From NCBI GenBank assembly GCA_001051155.2, contig JYIP02000011.1, forward strand, positions 496,001 through 560,000: a DNA stretch of 64,000 bases, written 5' to 3'. Shown here piece after piece: positions 11,545 through 23,107 of this stretch. Below the pieces are notes generated by a model, which was not told the DNA's origin, made no database searches, and worked only from the letters and a program-made list of their open reading frames with translations. Each line of letters opens with the position of its first letter. Position 1 is the first letter of the stretch. Origin of the DNA: Chrysoporthe austroafricana (Eukaryota; Ascomycota; Sordariomycetes; Diaporthales; Cryphonectriaceae). A program made the translations under genes and the position numbers.

Positions 11545-13357
11545 TTAGAGTTCCATAGGCTCACTCAATATGGCAATATCATCCTTCGTATTGTACCGCT
11601 TGAGTGTATGCTTTGTGCAGATCTGCCGGTCCATATCGACCCGTTTGACAAGAAGGCTTAGTGAGAATGCCAAAGCCGCCAAAGCCGTGAACAACGCGTA
11701 TATTCCATGGAAGCCAAAGATATAGGCGCGCAATACCTGCTCCTTCAGTATGCTATCATTGGCCAGTTGTCGTAGTTCGACCAGGAACCCTTCGCTTTGC
11801 GTAGCGATAGCTGTTGACAGCCCTTCCTGGCGTAACTTGAGGGACATGGAATTCTGAAAGGTGGTACTGCCCGCTCCAACACCCAACGCCATTCCAAACT
11901 GTCGGAGAAAGCCGTACATAGCTGCTGCAAGGCCCTCATCCCCTGGCATGCATAAAGCCTGGGCGGCGAAGCTTTGTGCGCTCAGGATCGAGCCATGTCC
12001 CAGCCCAAGCAGAACAAGCGTTACAATCCAGACAGAGGCAGGCGTATCTACGTTCCATAGGAGAGTGAGACCAGATGCGATGGCTGTTAAAACCCAACCG
12101 GCCCAAACCGGGTAGGCATAATTCTTGGTTCGAGAGACCAAGGCGCCGACCACGACAGATCCAGGAACAGATGTGAGCGTAATGGGCAAAACGGCCAGCC
12201 CGGTATGCACAGCCGTATAACCCTTAGCCGACAAAAAGTAAAAGGGGATGTAATAGAGCTGGCCATAGATCTATGCATTGTCAGCCTGCGGTCCGAAACG
12301 AAAGAGGTCATTGATATCTCCTACAATAAGGCCATGAAGCATTCCGCAGATGTAGGTAGTGAGGCAGCCAACATTTCGGAACAGGTTGAGGTGCAGAAGC
12401 GGAACATTCGCAAAAGAAGCCTCGTAGATCAATGTCCATACGAGCCCCGCCATGCCAAAGCAGAGCGGAACGAGGGTGGCAGGACTATGCCAAGGGTGCT
12501 GCGACCCACCCCAGGAAATGGCAACCAGGAATAGGGTGGCTGATGCAGTGAAAAAGAGGCACCCGAGCCAGTCGATTCTTTTCAGCTTTTCGCCCATTGT
12601 GGCAGTCTTCGGCTTTAGGTTTACAACCCAGGGAATGAGCGCGAGGCCCACTCCGCAAAACGGGAACATGATATAAAATACCCAGCGCCATGTTGTGAAC
12701 TGGGCAATCGCACCTCCAAGCAGCGGACCGCTGCAGTTACCCAAGGCCCAAGCACCCAAGCTTGGAAGGTCAGTATATGGCATTGATGCGGGTCAGAGTG
12801 GCGGATCAGAGTGGCGACTCATACAGTACCGTACTACTTGGGCCGAAAACGAAGCGGTACAATGTCCGTAAAGATGACAAGGCTCAGGACAATGATACCG
12901 CTACCCCCCATACCCTGAATGCACCTGCCAGCAAGCAGAAGAGCAATTCTGTATGACAAGCAGCATAAAAGAGAGCCTAAAGTAAAACAACCCAATGCAA
13001 CGAGCAAACAGGCTGGCCGGCCGAATACATCACTCAAAGCGGCGATCGAGGGCATAGCAACCGTATTGGCTAGGAGATACGAGGTTCCGATCCAGAAGCC
13101 TTGCGTGGTATTGCCATTCAGATCACTAACAATTGCCTACGCGCTTGTTAGTCTATACTAACAAATGGTATAGCTTGACTTACACTCAATGAAGTAATAA
13201 TAATAGAGGCGTCTAAAGAGACTATCAAGGACAAACCCGATAATGTGGTCATTATCATGAGTTCCTGACGTGACGGTTTCCATTGACCAGGTCTGGGCTC
13301 AACCTCCCCAGCGGGGCTTGGCCTCGAGCACTGAGATCGCGCATCCTTGAACAACAT
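11545..13357 (-). CDS. MFS drug:H+ antiporter-type transporter (DHA2, 14 TM)
   Basis: Exons on the - strand: 13,357-13,184; 13,136-12,838; 12,760-12,325; 12,270-11,545, giving about 544 aa, normal for the family. Introns 1 (47 nt, GTAAGT...GACTAAC...TAG) and 3 (54 nt, GTAGGA...GCTGAC...TAG) are clear. Typical motifs are SLIVSLDASIIITSL (helix 1), FWIGTSYLLANTV, ALSDVFGRP (motif A), GRCIQGMGGSGI (motif B), WRWVFYIMFPFCGVG (motif C) and YGFLRQFGMALGVG. Intron 2 is doubtful. The family normally reads FRPKWYG-(T)-V-Q-GAWALGN. Here the Trp codon is TAG, and the frame continues only if splicing starts early at 12,837 (GTAGTA), losing about six residues. It may be a working gene with a shifted donor or a fresh pseudogene. 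The substrate (drugs, toxins or metabolites) cannot be told. Confidence 0.7.
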
Positions 13358-14726
13358 TTCCGTTTTGGTGATATGAAGTATAGAAAAGAGATAAGGTGAG
13401 AATACATAGCATTCGCTTTAGATTGATAAGTCTACGTTACGATCGGTTGGTTATTATTGAAAGGAACCTTATATTAACTTAGGATTGCTTTCGCATCTCG
13501 AGACTTGTAGCAATTTCATCATTCCAAGCTCGGTCTTGAGATATCAGAAAATCCAAGCAGATTGTTGCAGGCCGTTTCTTGCCTCAAGGAGCCACTTTCG
13601 GAGGAAGCGACGTAATACAGAGCAAACTGTATTGTAAAGGGTTTCAACCAAATTTCAGCTTTGACATGAACAGTTGTGCTATCATATAGATAAAAGTAAC
13701 TTCTTGACCTTTAGAAGAGGCTGTTATTGGCTGCATTCTATCTTCGCCACCATTCCGAAACTACGTAAAATCGAGCTATCCTAACGCCAAAAACAGCTTC
13801 CCGTACGCAGCCCTACAAAAGCCGGCCGCGCCAAGGTCCCGGAGCAGTCCGCACCGCAGCCAGTTCTTGCAGCCGAACTTACATTATGGCCCGCCTAAGG
13901 AAGACTTGTATCCGCCTCGTCTCCTCTTTTCGTCAGAATTTGTGCCACAGACGCTGGAATATGTTTCTACACAAACGCCCAGCGCTCTGCCTCCCGTTAC
14001 TGCTCCGTCCAATCTATCTACAAATGCGTCTGCTGCTGCTTTACCCCCTTACCGGATAACGATTAAACAGAATGATACGTAGTGAAGACCAACCTGTATT
14101 ACAGTCTACGATTCAAAAGTGCCTCTTGAAGCCACTAACGGCTTTTGTGGAGCTGTAATACCAGCCTAAGCGCTAGCGAAATACGAAACGGGAATGCATG
14201 GCATTCATAGCCTCTCTTAGGGCTAAGCCTGGATCGCATTAGCGGTAAACTCTACATCTTTGTGAGGCATGTTGGTGGTTATCTTTTTTCTTTCGCTAGC
14301 TTCACTCTGCGGGTGCACGTCGCATGAGATACAAGTATTTTTAGCCGCAAACGGCTCTCCTTGGGCGGCGTCCTACCTGTGGTATGACTCCTTGGCATAT
14401 ATCAGAAAGCGCCATGAACGCCGCTTTGCCTATCCAGAATACAATGCACGATAGACTCCGTAATATTATAACCAGAGAGCTATATAAATAGGGGGACGGG
14501 CCGTCAGTAAATCCTCGTAGCTGACGAGTCAGCCGTTATTGCTTTTATCTAGCGAACCAAGCTGTGCAATGCTCTGACCACTATATATAGAAGAAGCAAT
14601 TCGTAATCGCTATTCCTGACTTAGCGTATCTTTTCCAAGCAGGGCCCCAGACGTGCTTATGCATAGAGACAAGGCAAAGTATAGGCAAAACATAGTAGTC
14701 GAAACCCTCCTGCCAGGGGAAGGCCC
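13358..14726. other. mostly unassigned; one short secreted-type ORF
   Basis: An ATG at 14,269 opens a 61-codon frame with a hydrophobic start (MLVVIFFLSLASLCGC) that looks like a signal peptide, ending at 14,454; evidence is weak. A TATATAAATAGGG element lies at about 14,480. The stretch at 13,867-14,082 is open but shows nothing recognisable. Confidence 0.3.
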
Positions 14727-14993
14727 TTGTCACTAATAACGCTCATTGACTACGAGATCCGGGCTGTAGGGGGAACGACGCCTGCGTTTGATACGGTGCC
14801 TATAGCAGTCGAAGACAGAATCCACGAGCTGACGATAGAGAACGCACGGCTGAAGCAGGAGATCGAGTACTACAAGACGCTCGTCAAAGAGGTACTATAC
14901 CCCTTTCTGACTCTGGTGCAATATCACACACATGGGCTGCACTCCGCGGTTCGGAAATCTAATAGCACAACCGAACAATGTAATGCCAGTTAG
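14727..14993 (+). pseudogene. coiled-coil protein fragment
   Basis: An open frame without an ATG at its start. It reads DYEIRAVGGTTPAFDTVPIA, then a heptad-like stretch (EDRIHELTIENARLKQEIEYYKTLVKEVL). It looks like an internal piece of a larger protein that has lost both ends. The family was not recognised. It lies 50 bp before the GMC oxidoreductase relic, in a patch of broken genes. Confidence 0.35.
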
Positions 14994-15039
14994 CAGGCAG
15001 CATTTTCACTTCTACGCCCTGCAAAAGGTTATCGTTGCA

Positions 15040-15811
15040 GTTTGCATACCGGGGAGCGCTCAGCCGACTGGGCGGAACTAATTCAGGATGCAAGCCGGCG
15101 CAACATTGAGGAGACCCTGCCCCTGGGCACGCCGGCAACCGTTCGGCGGGGCTACCTTGCGCAGCTCGAGCAGCAGCTCCCGCCCCTCCAGGATCCGACA
15201 GAGGGCTCCGTCGAGATCCTGGCCGACCCGACCGGCACTATCTCCGTAGCGATGCAGCGGCTGCTCTCCCGCGGCACTGTGAGGCCACAGTCCGCCAGTA
15301 TGTTTGACATGCCCCTAGTGGACCCCCGCTACTGCTCCTCGCCCTTTGACTATATCGTCCTCGCACGTACGCTCCTGTTCAACTGCGCACTCGTACAGAC
15401 GGCGCCTGTGGCGGAACTCCAGCCCGTCGTACAGGCTCCGTATTTCTGCCCGGCCGTCTCCCACAGCACCAACTCTATCGCTTGGACGGGAATGCCAGCA
15501 CGAATGCCAGGCTGCTCGAGATAGTGAAGCAGAACATCGCCACCGAGTTTCACCCCTCGGGGACAACGGCGATGCTGCCGCGTGAGCTTAGTGGTATGGT
15601 TGACAGCGAGCTGAAAGTATACGGGACCACGAACTTGAGAGTAGTGGACGCAGGCATCATACCTGTGTGGTTGGGGGCGCGTCTCCAGGCGGCCGTATAC
15701 GCGGTTGCGGAGAGAGCGGCAGACATTATCAAGGATGCCCAGTACCTAGACTGGGATGCTCACTGCGTCCATCATATCCCGTCAGGGAGGGCACGAATCA
15801 GCGATCGTTAA
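15040..15811 (+). pseudogene. GMC oxidoreductase, C-terminal remnant
   Basis: The + strand reads the substrate-binding and C-terminal part of a fungal GMC oxidoreductase in two frames: GTVRPQSASMFDMPLVDPRY and APYFCPAVSHSTNS in one. After a shift near 15,480 the other reads IVKQNIATEFHPSGTTAM, GTTNLRVVDAGIIPVWLG and QAAVYAVAERAADII, ending at TAA 15,811. The catalytic His of the C-terminal motif (EFHPSGT) is present. The FAD-binding N-terminal half, with its GxGxxG motif, is absent upstream. GMC enzymes oxidise alcohols, aldehydes or sugars with FAD; this copy cannot, because it lacks the cofactor domain. Confidence 0.75.
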
Positions 15812-18100
15812 CGAGCATAGGGTATATGGAAGCTTGTTGGTGTTAATCTTGAGGTATGGACCGGAATGAAGATTGTCATCTCAGGTACGCTAACCGGTAG
15901 TTACAATTACCAGTTAGAAATTGTAGTCACAATTCATATGACAGCAGTGCAGCTCTCTGCGGCCTATTCGTACTGATGAATCCCTTAGCAGCAGTCCAAT
16001 TCCTGCGCATCCTTCCTTTGATAAAGCTTGATAACAACGTGCCGATATCGAAATCTGCCGAACACTGAAGACAACCAGACTGTCCGAAAAGTGGGAACAA
16101 GCAGACGTCTTTGATGAGCTCTCTCAAATCTCAAATAAGTATTTCTTGACAAGTATGCCTTGTTGCGCCTTTGTCTTCGAAACCCCAAATACCTAGAGTC
16201 TCCGCTTTACAGCAGAATCCCTCAACAAGCGGCGTACTTTTGTAAACAATAACGACTTAGTCCCTTGCATAAGAGATATCCTGCGCCTCGGTATTGAATC
16301 CAAGCTAACGATAATGCCGCTAAGCCCGCCGCTTCCTGTGATTTTGCAAGCTTTAGGTTATAATATCCATGCTAAGCTACAATCCGCATTGCTAACGTTC
16401 CTGTACCTCAATCGCTTTCCCTAAATATTATGCTTGGAATAAGCTTCTATGGAGACATCGACAAAAGCCAATCCGCGATAACATCTGTCTCGGACAGCTC
16501 TTGTGGCAGCGGGCTTATGGATGATGAATCGCTGACCTGAACGGCAGGAATGGCGCTGAACAAATCGTCGCTATGCGGCTTGCCTTGGTGCGGCTCGCGC
16601 CCCATTGTGGATTTGCCGCGCTTTGGTTTGCAGCGAATGGGTTTTATTGGGTGTGGGTTTGTCATGCTGTATAGGCAACGCCTTTTAGCTTCGCCACTAG
16701 ACCTGCATATACTTCATGTGACGTACGTGATATTTGTCTAAATTTGGATGAGATGTCTTTGAGAAACTCGATTACCATTTTCTTCAGTGTTAGCAATTTA
16801 TATAGCGCCGTGTGTGATGGCTTTATACATACATATACGCGAAGCCAAATTTGGATTAAGTGGCAATAGAGCATGCATGCAATAGGAAAGAATTTGGTGG
16901 TGAGCTGTTTCTGGAGCTGTCAGCTCTTGCAAGCCGCGGCTGACACAGCGCGCAAAAATGCTCGTTCATTGAACATAAGGGCTAGCATGCAGACCCTTCA
17001 GATCATTGATCTGAGCAGAAAGATGTGCGGATTTGTAAAACTAAGGCAACAATTGCCCCGAAAGTAAGCATATTACGAGCAACTGAGCCGGTTTTGGTCG
17101 TTTAGCGCTAAACGTAGCAAAACAGACTAAGCAGTAAAACATTCCTTGCAAAGGTTCACAAGCAAGAGGATGCAATTAAAGCTATCCCAAGAGTCGATAT
17201 ATATCGGGAGCTGCGGATGTGGTTTGAAGATGGATCGGCTATCACAAGAGAGTTCGAGATCGACCGGGTCATTCGGAAAAACGAAGGAGTTGCTGTCAAG
17301 ATGGAGGAATGCAAAGAACCAGTTGTAATCCATGGGGATGCTGGCCTGGGCGAGGGGGTCATATGATTGGCGGCTGAGTGGAAGCGCACGGACGGAAAAC
17401 GGAATAAAACCGCTTCACGTCCGTACATACTGACTATGCGACCTACGGAAGCATACGACATGAGCGAGCTATGGAGGGAAAGCAGAACAAAAAGAAAATT
17501 AACTTGCTTCTAATCCGCATTGTCCCGGCTCTGTCGCTTTGTAACACTTTCTAATATTTATATCCTCAAGGCCCAGTCTGTGACAGCCAATCGCGATGTA
17601 ACATTGTGACCCTACCCCCTAGAGTCACCCGGTCGGGGTTTTACCGGACTCGCAAAATACTTAGGCTTCTCGTGCAATGAGAACACCCTTTCGTAGAGTC
17701 TTTGTCGGTATCGGGCCGCTCATATTCTAGGATAGCTTGCTTGATCAGCGAGCGAGAGGGGGGCATTTATTACATCATAAGTGGCGGCTCGCATACGCGT
17801 ATGTCTAGTACGACAGCAGTAAGATCCGTCGCTAGCTCGTGCGACCCTTAAAGCATTATAGTTTCTGTACGTAAGTGGCATGATTCAACCTAGGGGCGTC
17901 CTACCATGTTTCCTCAAATACTAGAGAAGAGATAGCGGCCGTATCTCTAGGCGGTCTGACTTTCCAGGACCCAAAAGTTGGCAGCGGCCATAAGGACCTC
18001 ATGGTGCCAGCTTTCCGTTTTCTGTATATGCTATCAAACTCTCATCTCGTTACAAAATTTCTATCATATACTTTCTCATAAACCCTCGGGTTTTGTTAAA
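15812..18100. other. unassigned; one short coherent frame at 17,100-17,364
   Basis: Most of this shows no coding signal. One + strand frame from about 17,100 to a TGA at 17,364 reads some 85 codons (HKQEDAIKAIPRVDIYREL, then EFEIDRVIRKNEGVAVKM, ECKEPVVIHGDAG). It has normal-looking composition but no recognised family; it could be a last exon or a remnant. A second weak - strand frame at 16,447-16,665 is Ser-rich with a basic KRGK stretch. Confidence 0.35.
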
Positions 18101-18840
18101 CTACGTGGATTATGGAGTTTCAAATGCAGCCCTCTTCAATAGCGAAACGTACTATAAGTTGAAGAAAAGGCAACGTAAGGAAACAGAGAGAGCAGCGGCA
18201 CGGGAGAATCGAAAGATAGCCATCAGAAAAGCGGATAATGGAATTCGAAGCGAATATAGATAGAGTTCTGCAATATCCTATATTCAAGCTACAGGTGGAA
18301 AGATATCGGCATTGTACTGTAAGCCTCTATACGCCGGCAACCCCATAGCCGAATTGGCAAGGCTTATCGATAGATTATTGGGGCTCGGTACTAATAATTA
18401 TATAGCAAGCACTATAGCAGGTAAGTATGGTATATATAGTTGGTAATATTTGCTAAATAAGCTAGGCATATTTACCGATCAGAAAGATGGCCGGCATACA
18501 GGAATGTATCCTGCGCTGCGAATAACGGATATTTTCCAAGTCAACAAAGGCCTTTCAGAGATCCCTATACCCAATAATCCGTACGAGAGCACGAATAAGG
18601 AAGACTATAAGGCTCGGAATGTTCCATTCGAATCGATAGCTTTTTCTACGATCAATTCTCGGCCGAACGTACTATCAGAAGATATCGAGGCATTCAAGAT
18701 TCGGTATGGAGCATAGCGAAAGATAAAGGTTTTGGGTAAGACTGAAATGGATAGGGAGAAGTTCTATGTCGTAACCTATACTATGCTAGTCGCGGCGGTG
18801 TGGATGAAGGAACTGCTTGTACGAGAATAGCAAGGGTGAA
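18100..18840 (+). pseudogene. unidentified broken protein, single frame with stops
   Basis: One reading frame can be followed for about 240 codons, interrupted only by TAG near 18,260, TAA near 18,446, TAG near 18,715 and TAG near 18,828. It starts with a basic helical part (KLKKRQRKETERAAARENRK). It continues AELARLIDRLLGLGTNNYIA, LLNKLGIFTDQKDGRHTGMY and RNVPFESIAFSTINSRPNVL. The stops fit C-to-T changes at CAG/CAA. No family recognised. The basic start could fit a DNA- or RNA-binding transposon protein, which is a guess. Confidence 0.45.
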
Positions 18841-19787
18841 GATGGCTGGAAACAGATACATATGGAGGAGAAAGCTAGCAAGGCAGAAACAGCTTGCAAT
18901 TATCAGTGGCATAAGGGTAATTCGATACACTTTGGAGGCGTGGAAAAAGAACAAAGCTTGTTATATTGCCATTTCATTCAGAACAGATTCCAGGGGTTTC
19001 CGGTGGCGACGAAAATCGAAGCAGTCTCCCATCTGCTTGTGAGCATCCAATAGAGGCTTAGCTGTTTCCTGGAAGTCTGTAGTTTCGCAATGTGGACCGC
19101 CTTGGCTCGCTATTTAGGGCACGGCTGGCTTTTCTGTCCCTCTTTGTTTTCACATCGTCAACCAACGCATCGCCTGCTGGCCAGGTCATTCAAGATCATC
19201 TTTTCACAACATAACCTTCTCGTTTGTAATACCTTTTGCTGCATACGGCGGGCTGTTAATTATTGTCACAGCGTTATTTGCTTCTTGATCACTCTTTTTC
19301 CAGTTGAAAAAAGCTTTCGAACCGTATCATGATCCATATGGCTCCAGATCGCGCGTATCAAGGCTCGCTGATCATACAAGCTCTTTGCTCAGAGCCGCGA
19401 GGGTCTTTTTGTGCTGGTCGAGTTCCGTCTCCACTAGTTCCTGATACAGCACTTCCTCATCGAGTAGCTCTTGATTATGAGAGCGGGCCCGTTTCAGCCA
19501 GCCCTGGATCTGGTGGTAAGACCATTATTGCTCGCCAAGGTCTTCGCTGAGTACGATATCGTCAAGGTTTTGAGAATACTGAGTCCTAGATAACTATAAG
19601 CAATCGTTCACTGTCTAGCAATAGGGCAGATTGGGAGACCAATATAGTATACTGATTAGACCAGTAAGCGATATAATTAGTATCAAAATGATTTCATTTA
19701 ACGTTAATATAGTTTCAGTCCGTTTAACTACTTGACTTTTCTGGCAGCACGCAACGCAGGTCTTGGATTTTCAACACAAGGAAGCAT
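18841..19787. other. unassigned spacer
   Basis: Short open frames are present (for example 19,090-19,332 with Cys-rich hydrophobic sequence) but none resembles a known domain. It lies downstream of the convergent TPR gene. Confidence 0.4.
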
Positions 19788-20939
19788 CTACACACTAATG
19801 CCGCAGCCAGAATTGAGCGCGCTGAGCCTAGCTTGCGCTTCGCGCAAGAGATATGTCCCAACACCAGGAATCAAAAACTGATGTCGCCCCCATTTAAGAA
19901 TCCTGATTGCGTGCGAGTAATTTTCGCGGCCTATCTCAGGTTGCCCGAGGCGTATATACGCAGAGCTGAGGAATAAGTTAACCAAGCCACACATGAATAC
20001 TTCTTCTCCGGGGTGATATGCACGTCCTTGTTCCAGAACTTTCTCCCATCGCTGAACTTCGTCTTCTGGTGTATGCGATAGGCGTGCGTATGCGATGAGT
20101 GCCCTGATATGGCCAAGCCGATCGACAATGTCTGGGTCCGTTATGGCCGTATGTCGGGTCAAGCTCTCATCGATCAAAGTGAGGGCATCGCGGAGATTTC
20201 CCCGCAGAATCTTTATCTCAACAAGAGACAGTAGAAGCCTGCGATAACTTCCGTGATGCCGGCGAGATGAGTTTATTGACTGTATCTCCGAGTTGATCAT
20301 AGCTTCCGCCTTCTGTAGATATTGATACGGCCTCTTATTCAGAGCGGCTAGTTCGCAATCCATATCGGCAAGGGCTGAAATAGCGATAAATCGCTTGCGA
20401 TCCGATAAAAAAGGATCTTTGAGACACTCTTCAAAGCAAGACCTCGCGACTTCAAAATTGCCCTCTCCTCGTATAATGCGACCGACGCACATCATCCGAT
20501 CCCACAGCAGAACGAATTGTTCCTGTGAAGTGATCGTGCTAGGAACCCACTGTCGAAGTACAAGGTGAGCTTCCTGTAATTTGAAGAGGTAGGTGTAATT
20601 GTTGGCCTGAGAGAGATGTAAGGCAGCAAGATTGGATTGGGATTGGGAGGTCCCAGGCGTGGACGTAGCAGGCGGACTATGCTTTGCGAGACAAGCCTCG
20701 AGGACGCGCTGAGAACCCTCGATGTCTCCTTTCAGGCGCATGAAGACACTTTTTCGATACACCACTTCTGGCTCGAGGTAGGATGTGTCTTGTCGCGAAA
20801 CCCAAAGCACGGCAGTATCAATAGCTTGCTCGTGGCTTTCTGGACGAAGGCCCCTCGAAACAGACGCAGCTGGCAGCGCTTTGATTATGTGGCTGCCGAG
20901 TGTGTCTGATGCTTGTGACTGTATTGGATATTTTGCCAT
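19788..20939 (-). CDS. tetratricopeptide-repeat protein
   Basis: A single open frame, 383 aa from the ATG at 20,939 (MAKYPIQSQ). The frame stays open upstream to 21,188, where an ATG would add a Cys-containing segment (KKCPVCCKIWKIKHKC), but that part reads like leader sequence. The body is a chain of helical hairpins of TPR type: HLSQANNYTYLFKLQEAHLV, GEGNFEVARSCFEECLKDPF, LLLSLVEIKILRGNLRDALT and SAYIRLGQPEIGRENYSHAI. TPR arrays bind other proteins. In fungi such C-terminal arrays often follow NACHT or NB-ARC domains; no such domain is visible here, so this may be a stand-alone or truncated member. Frame intact, no RIP signature. Function not assigned. Confidence 0.6.
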   Translation of the reverse strand: MAKYPIQSQASDTLGSHIIKALPAASVSRGLRPESHEQAIDTAVLWVSRQDTSYLEPEVVYRKSVFMRLKGDIEGSQRVLEACLAKHSPPATSTPGTSQSQSNLAALHLSQANNYTYLFKLQEAHLVLRQWVPSTITSQEQFVLLWDRMMCVGRIIRGEGNFEVARSCFEECLKDPFLSDRKRFIAISALADMDCELAALNKRPYQYLQKAEAMINSEIQSINSSRRHHGSYRRLLLSLVEIKILRGNLRDALTLIDESLTRHTAITDPDIVDRLGHIRALIAYARLSHTPEDEVQRWEKVLEQGRAYHPGEEVFMCGLVNLFLSSAYIRLGQPEIGRENYSHAIRILKWGRHQFLIPGVGTYLLREAQARLSALNSGCGISV

Positions 20940-21200
20940 ACTGGAGCTCAAGATGTTAGAAAGGTAAAAGAGAATGTTCGTAGATAGGACATACAAGTCT
21001 TTAACTCCGATGGGCGATCTGATAGCGCTCTGTATCGGGTTTTGGTTGGCTGACCGCGCAGTGCCCCTCCTTGCCAGTCGATGCGACGATCCACTACATT
21101 TGTGTTTTATCTTCCAGATTTTACAGCATACCGGGCATTTCTTTGAAGCCGGATAATCCTGAGGCATCATAAGATGTTGCATTGGCATACACCGCGCCAA

Positions 21201-21504
21201 CGTTTTATGAGGAATCGTCTTTACGAAAGATATGATACGTGACGAGACTGCGGGGCTGCTTGAAACACAAAAAAGGGTCCAGGCGTCATTGTGTCACGTG
21301 CCATATTGTCTTACCGGGGCGGAATATGCCTTCTTCCGGCCGCAGTACTGCAAAAGAAGGCTCAAATCTTTAGCATTCAAATCAAAGACAAGTAGAAGTA
21401 ATTGACTTCATTGCCATTCCTAAGATTGTAGGACCCAAAGCTTACTATATGCTGGACTTATTGTAATGATCACACCAAATCCTTAGGATAATGATGTATA
21501 TGGT
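21201..21504. other. spacer upstream of the TPR gene
   Basis: Nothing recognised; presumably includes the TPR gene promoter on the - strand. Confidence 0.4.
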
Positions 21505-21775
21505 TGTTACGAACCTAAGAACTAACAGGGCACAGGAACTGGCCGACTCGGTGGAGTCGGGACCACGTTAACCCGGAGCCACCATCCGCGGCCCAGGCCT
21601 GTCTTATGTAAGGACAAAACAGGCGCTCATGCTAACCTGCTGACGTAGCTAAGGGTAAGGGCTAGGTTCACTAGGATCACCAGGAGCGCTTTTTTCTCTT
21701 AAAATAAGAAATTTCCGTACCTCGGAAGTTGGATCAGGCCAGTCCCTGTAATATGTTGGTCCCTAGGTCATAACA
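21505..21775 (-). repeat. MITE-like or LTR-like short repeat, 271 bp
   Basis: The ends form an imperfect inverted repeat of about 40 bp. The left end reads TGTTACGAACCTAAGAACTA then CAGGAACTGGCC. The right end, on the other strand, reads TGTTATGACCTAGGGACCAA then CAGGGACTGGCC. The ends also resemble the TGTTATGACC start of the gypsy LTRs in this window and those of the repeat at 8,059-8,244. No convincing target-site duplication was found. Confidence 0.5.
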
Positions 21776-22120
21776 AGCACAATGGACGTCTTTCCAGACA
21801 GGACTAGTTTACCGCAAGCGTGTCTTATTATATAGAGCCACTGAGAGCCCATTTTGCCGCACGTACCGCAGCTGCCTAAACAGGACTAGTCTGCCGCCTG
21901 TGCCGTCAGCATCCCTCTTCAACTTGTACTCTACCCCGCCCCTCATCCCTCCGCCCGCTGGTAAGTGCAGAAGCAGGTTCAGCGACAACTAACTCTAGCG
22001 ACAGGTCTACCTGTACGAGACTCACTGAATCCATTGTGCTATGCCGCGGATATTGCTAGACAGACGAGCGCTGCTGTTATCAAAGGTTCATTTTGGCCCG
22101 GAACTAGAGACTTCGTCAAT

Positions 22121-22933
22121 ATGACGCAACAAACCTACCAAACTTTTCGGAATGACGAAGTCACCGATGAGATGATGGCTGAAGCTGCCAAACTGTTCAG
22201 CCAGAATTATGGCGTTTGGGGTGAACGGGGCAAGAATCCAGGTAAGCACTATTCACAAATATCGTTCATATTGTTCTAACATACTTGGGAGGCACACCTG
22301 TCAAAATGAGCGCGCAGCGACTTCGAGAAGACTACCTGCCTGTGGGAATATCAAGTTCTTATACCAGGGTCCTTGTCAACGGAACTCTCGCCGGGAATGC
22401 CTTTGTCTGTCGCTGGGATTATAAAGGCGAGACAGTATGTTGGATTACACAACTTGTAGTCCACAAATCTTACCGTGAGCGGGGACTCGCCCGCAGTCTT
22501 CTGATGGCACTTAGAGAAGATTCCGATAGAATTTTTGGGGTCATAAGCTCTCATCCAGCGTCGTGTTTAGCTGCTGCGTCGAGCTATGGAAGTAAGTCTA
22601 GTTCTCTGAGCGGTTCACGAAGACTTTGCGCTAATTTCTGAATCTTCGTCAGAGGGGATTGAGCGAGTCTCGGTTGATTTTATCAGAGACCGCGCCCGAG
22701 CAATTCTAAAGGAGTCGCCGATCTCATATATTAGAGACGCGAAGCTATGTGGTAGTCTTTTTGAGCCGGCATCGACTGGCCTAGTCTCAGGCGTCAATAC
22801 CGACTTCTTCGTTGATCATCAGGAGCCGCTTGAGGCTCTGAGATCTATCCAGAATGACTTGGATTGGCCGCTAGGAGACCTTTTGGATGGATCTGAATTC
22901 TTGATGCTTTTGCCTGGCACCCGACGTCGGTGA
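22121..22933 (+). CDS. GNAT-family N-acetyltransferase
   Basis: Three exons: 22,121-22,241, 22,292-22,591 and 22,653-22,933, giving 233 aa. Introns of 50 and 61 nt have GTAAGC and GTAAGT donors and TTCTAAC / GCTAATT branch regions; both junctions keep phase 1. The GNAT fold is shown by YTRVLVNGTLAGNAFVCRWD (beta strands), VCWITQLVVHKSYRERGLAR (acetyl-CoA pyrophosphate-binding loop, R-x-x-G-L-A form of Q/RxxGxG/A) and SHPASCLAAASSYG. The C-terminal part (SPISYIRDAKLCGSLF, GVNTDFFVDHQEPLEAL) is typical of a fungal subfamily. GNAT enzymes move acetyl from acetyl-CoA to an amine; the substrate is unknown. The start at 22,121 (MTQQTYQTF) was chosen because it is the only ATG before the conserved part. 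No sign of RIP or truncation. Confidence 0.8.
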
Positions 22934-23107
22934 AGGCCTTGGTGATCTGCTGCAGGTTTGTAACTGGAGGGATCGGTAGATGAAGTCTCGATACAGAAGC
23001 AATAGTTAATACAAGGTATTGGTAGCGCAGTTCGCATATCAGCTGTGCAGCAAACCAGTCTCCTATATCCCCCTGTTACATACATATTTCACCGCTCGAA
23101 GCTTTCT
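22934..23107. other. short spacer
   Basis: Nothing recognised between the acetyltransferase stop and the next fragment. Confidence 0.4.

Noticed and set aside
9844..15811. Secondary-metabolite gene cluster
   Set aside because: Only a transporter and an oxidoreductase remnant are present; no PKS, NRPS, terpene synthase or cluster regulator is visible.
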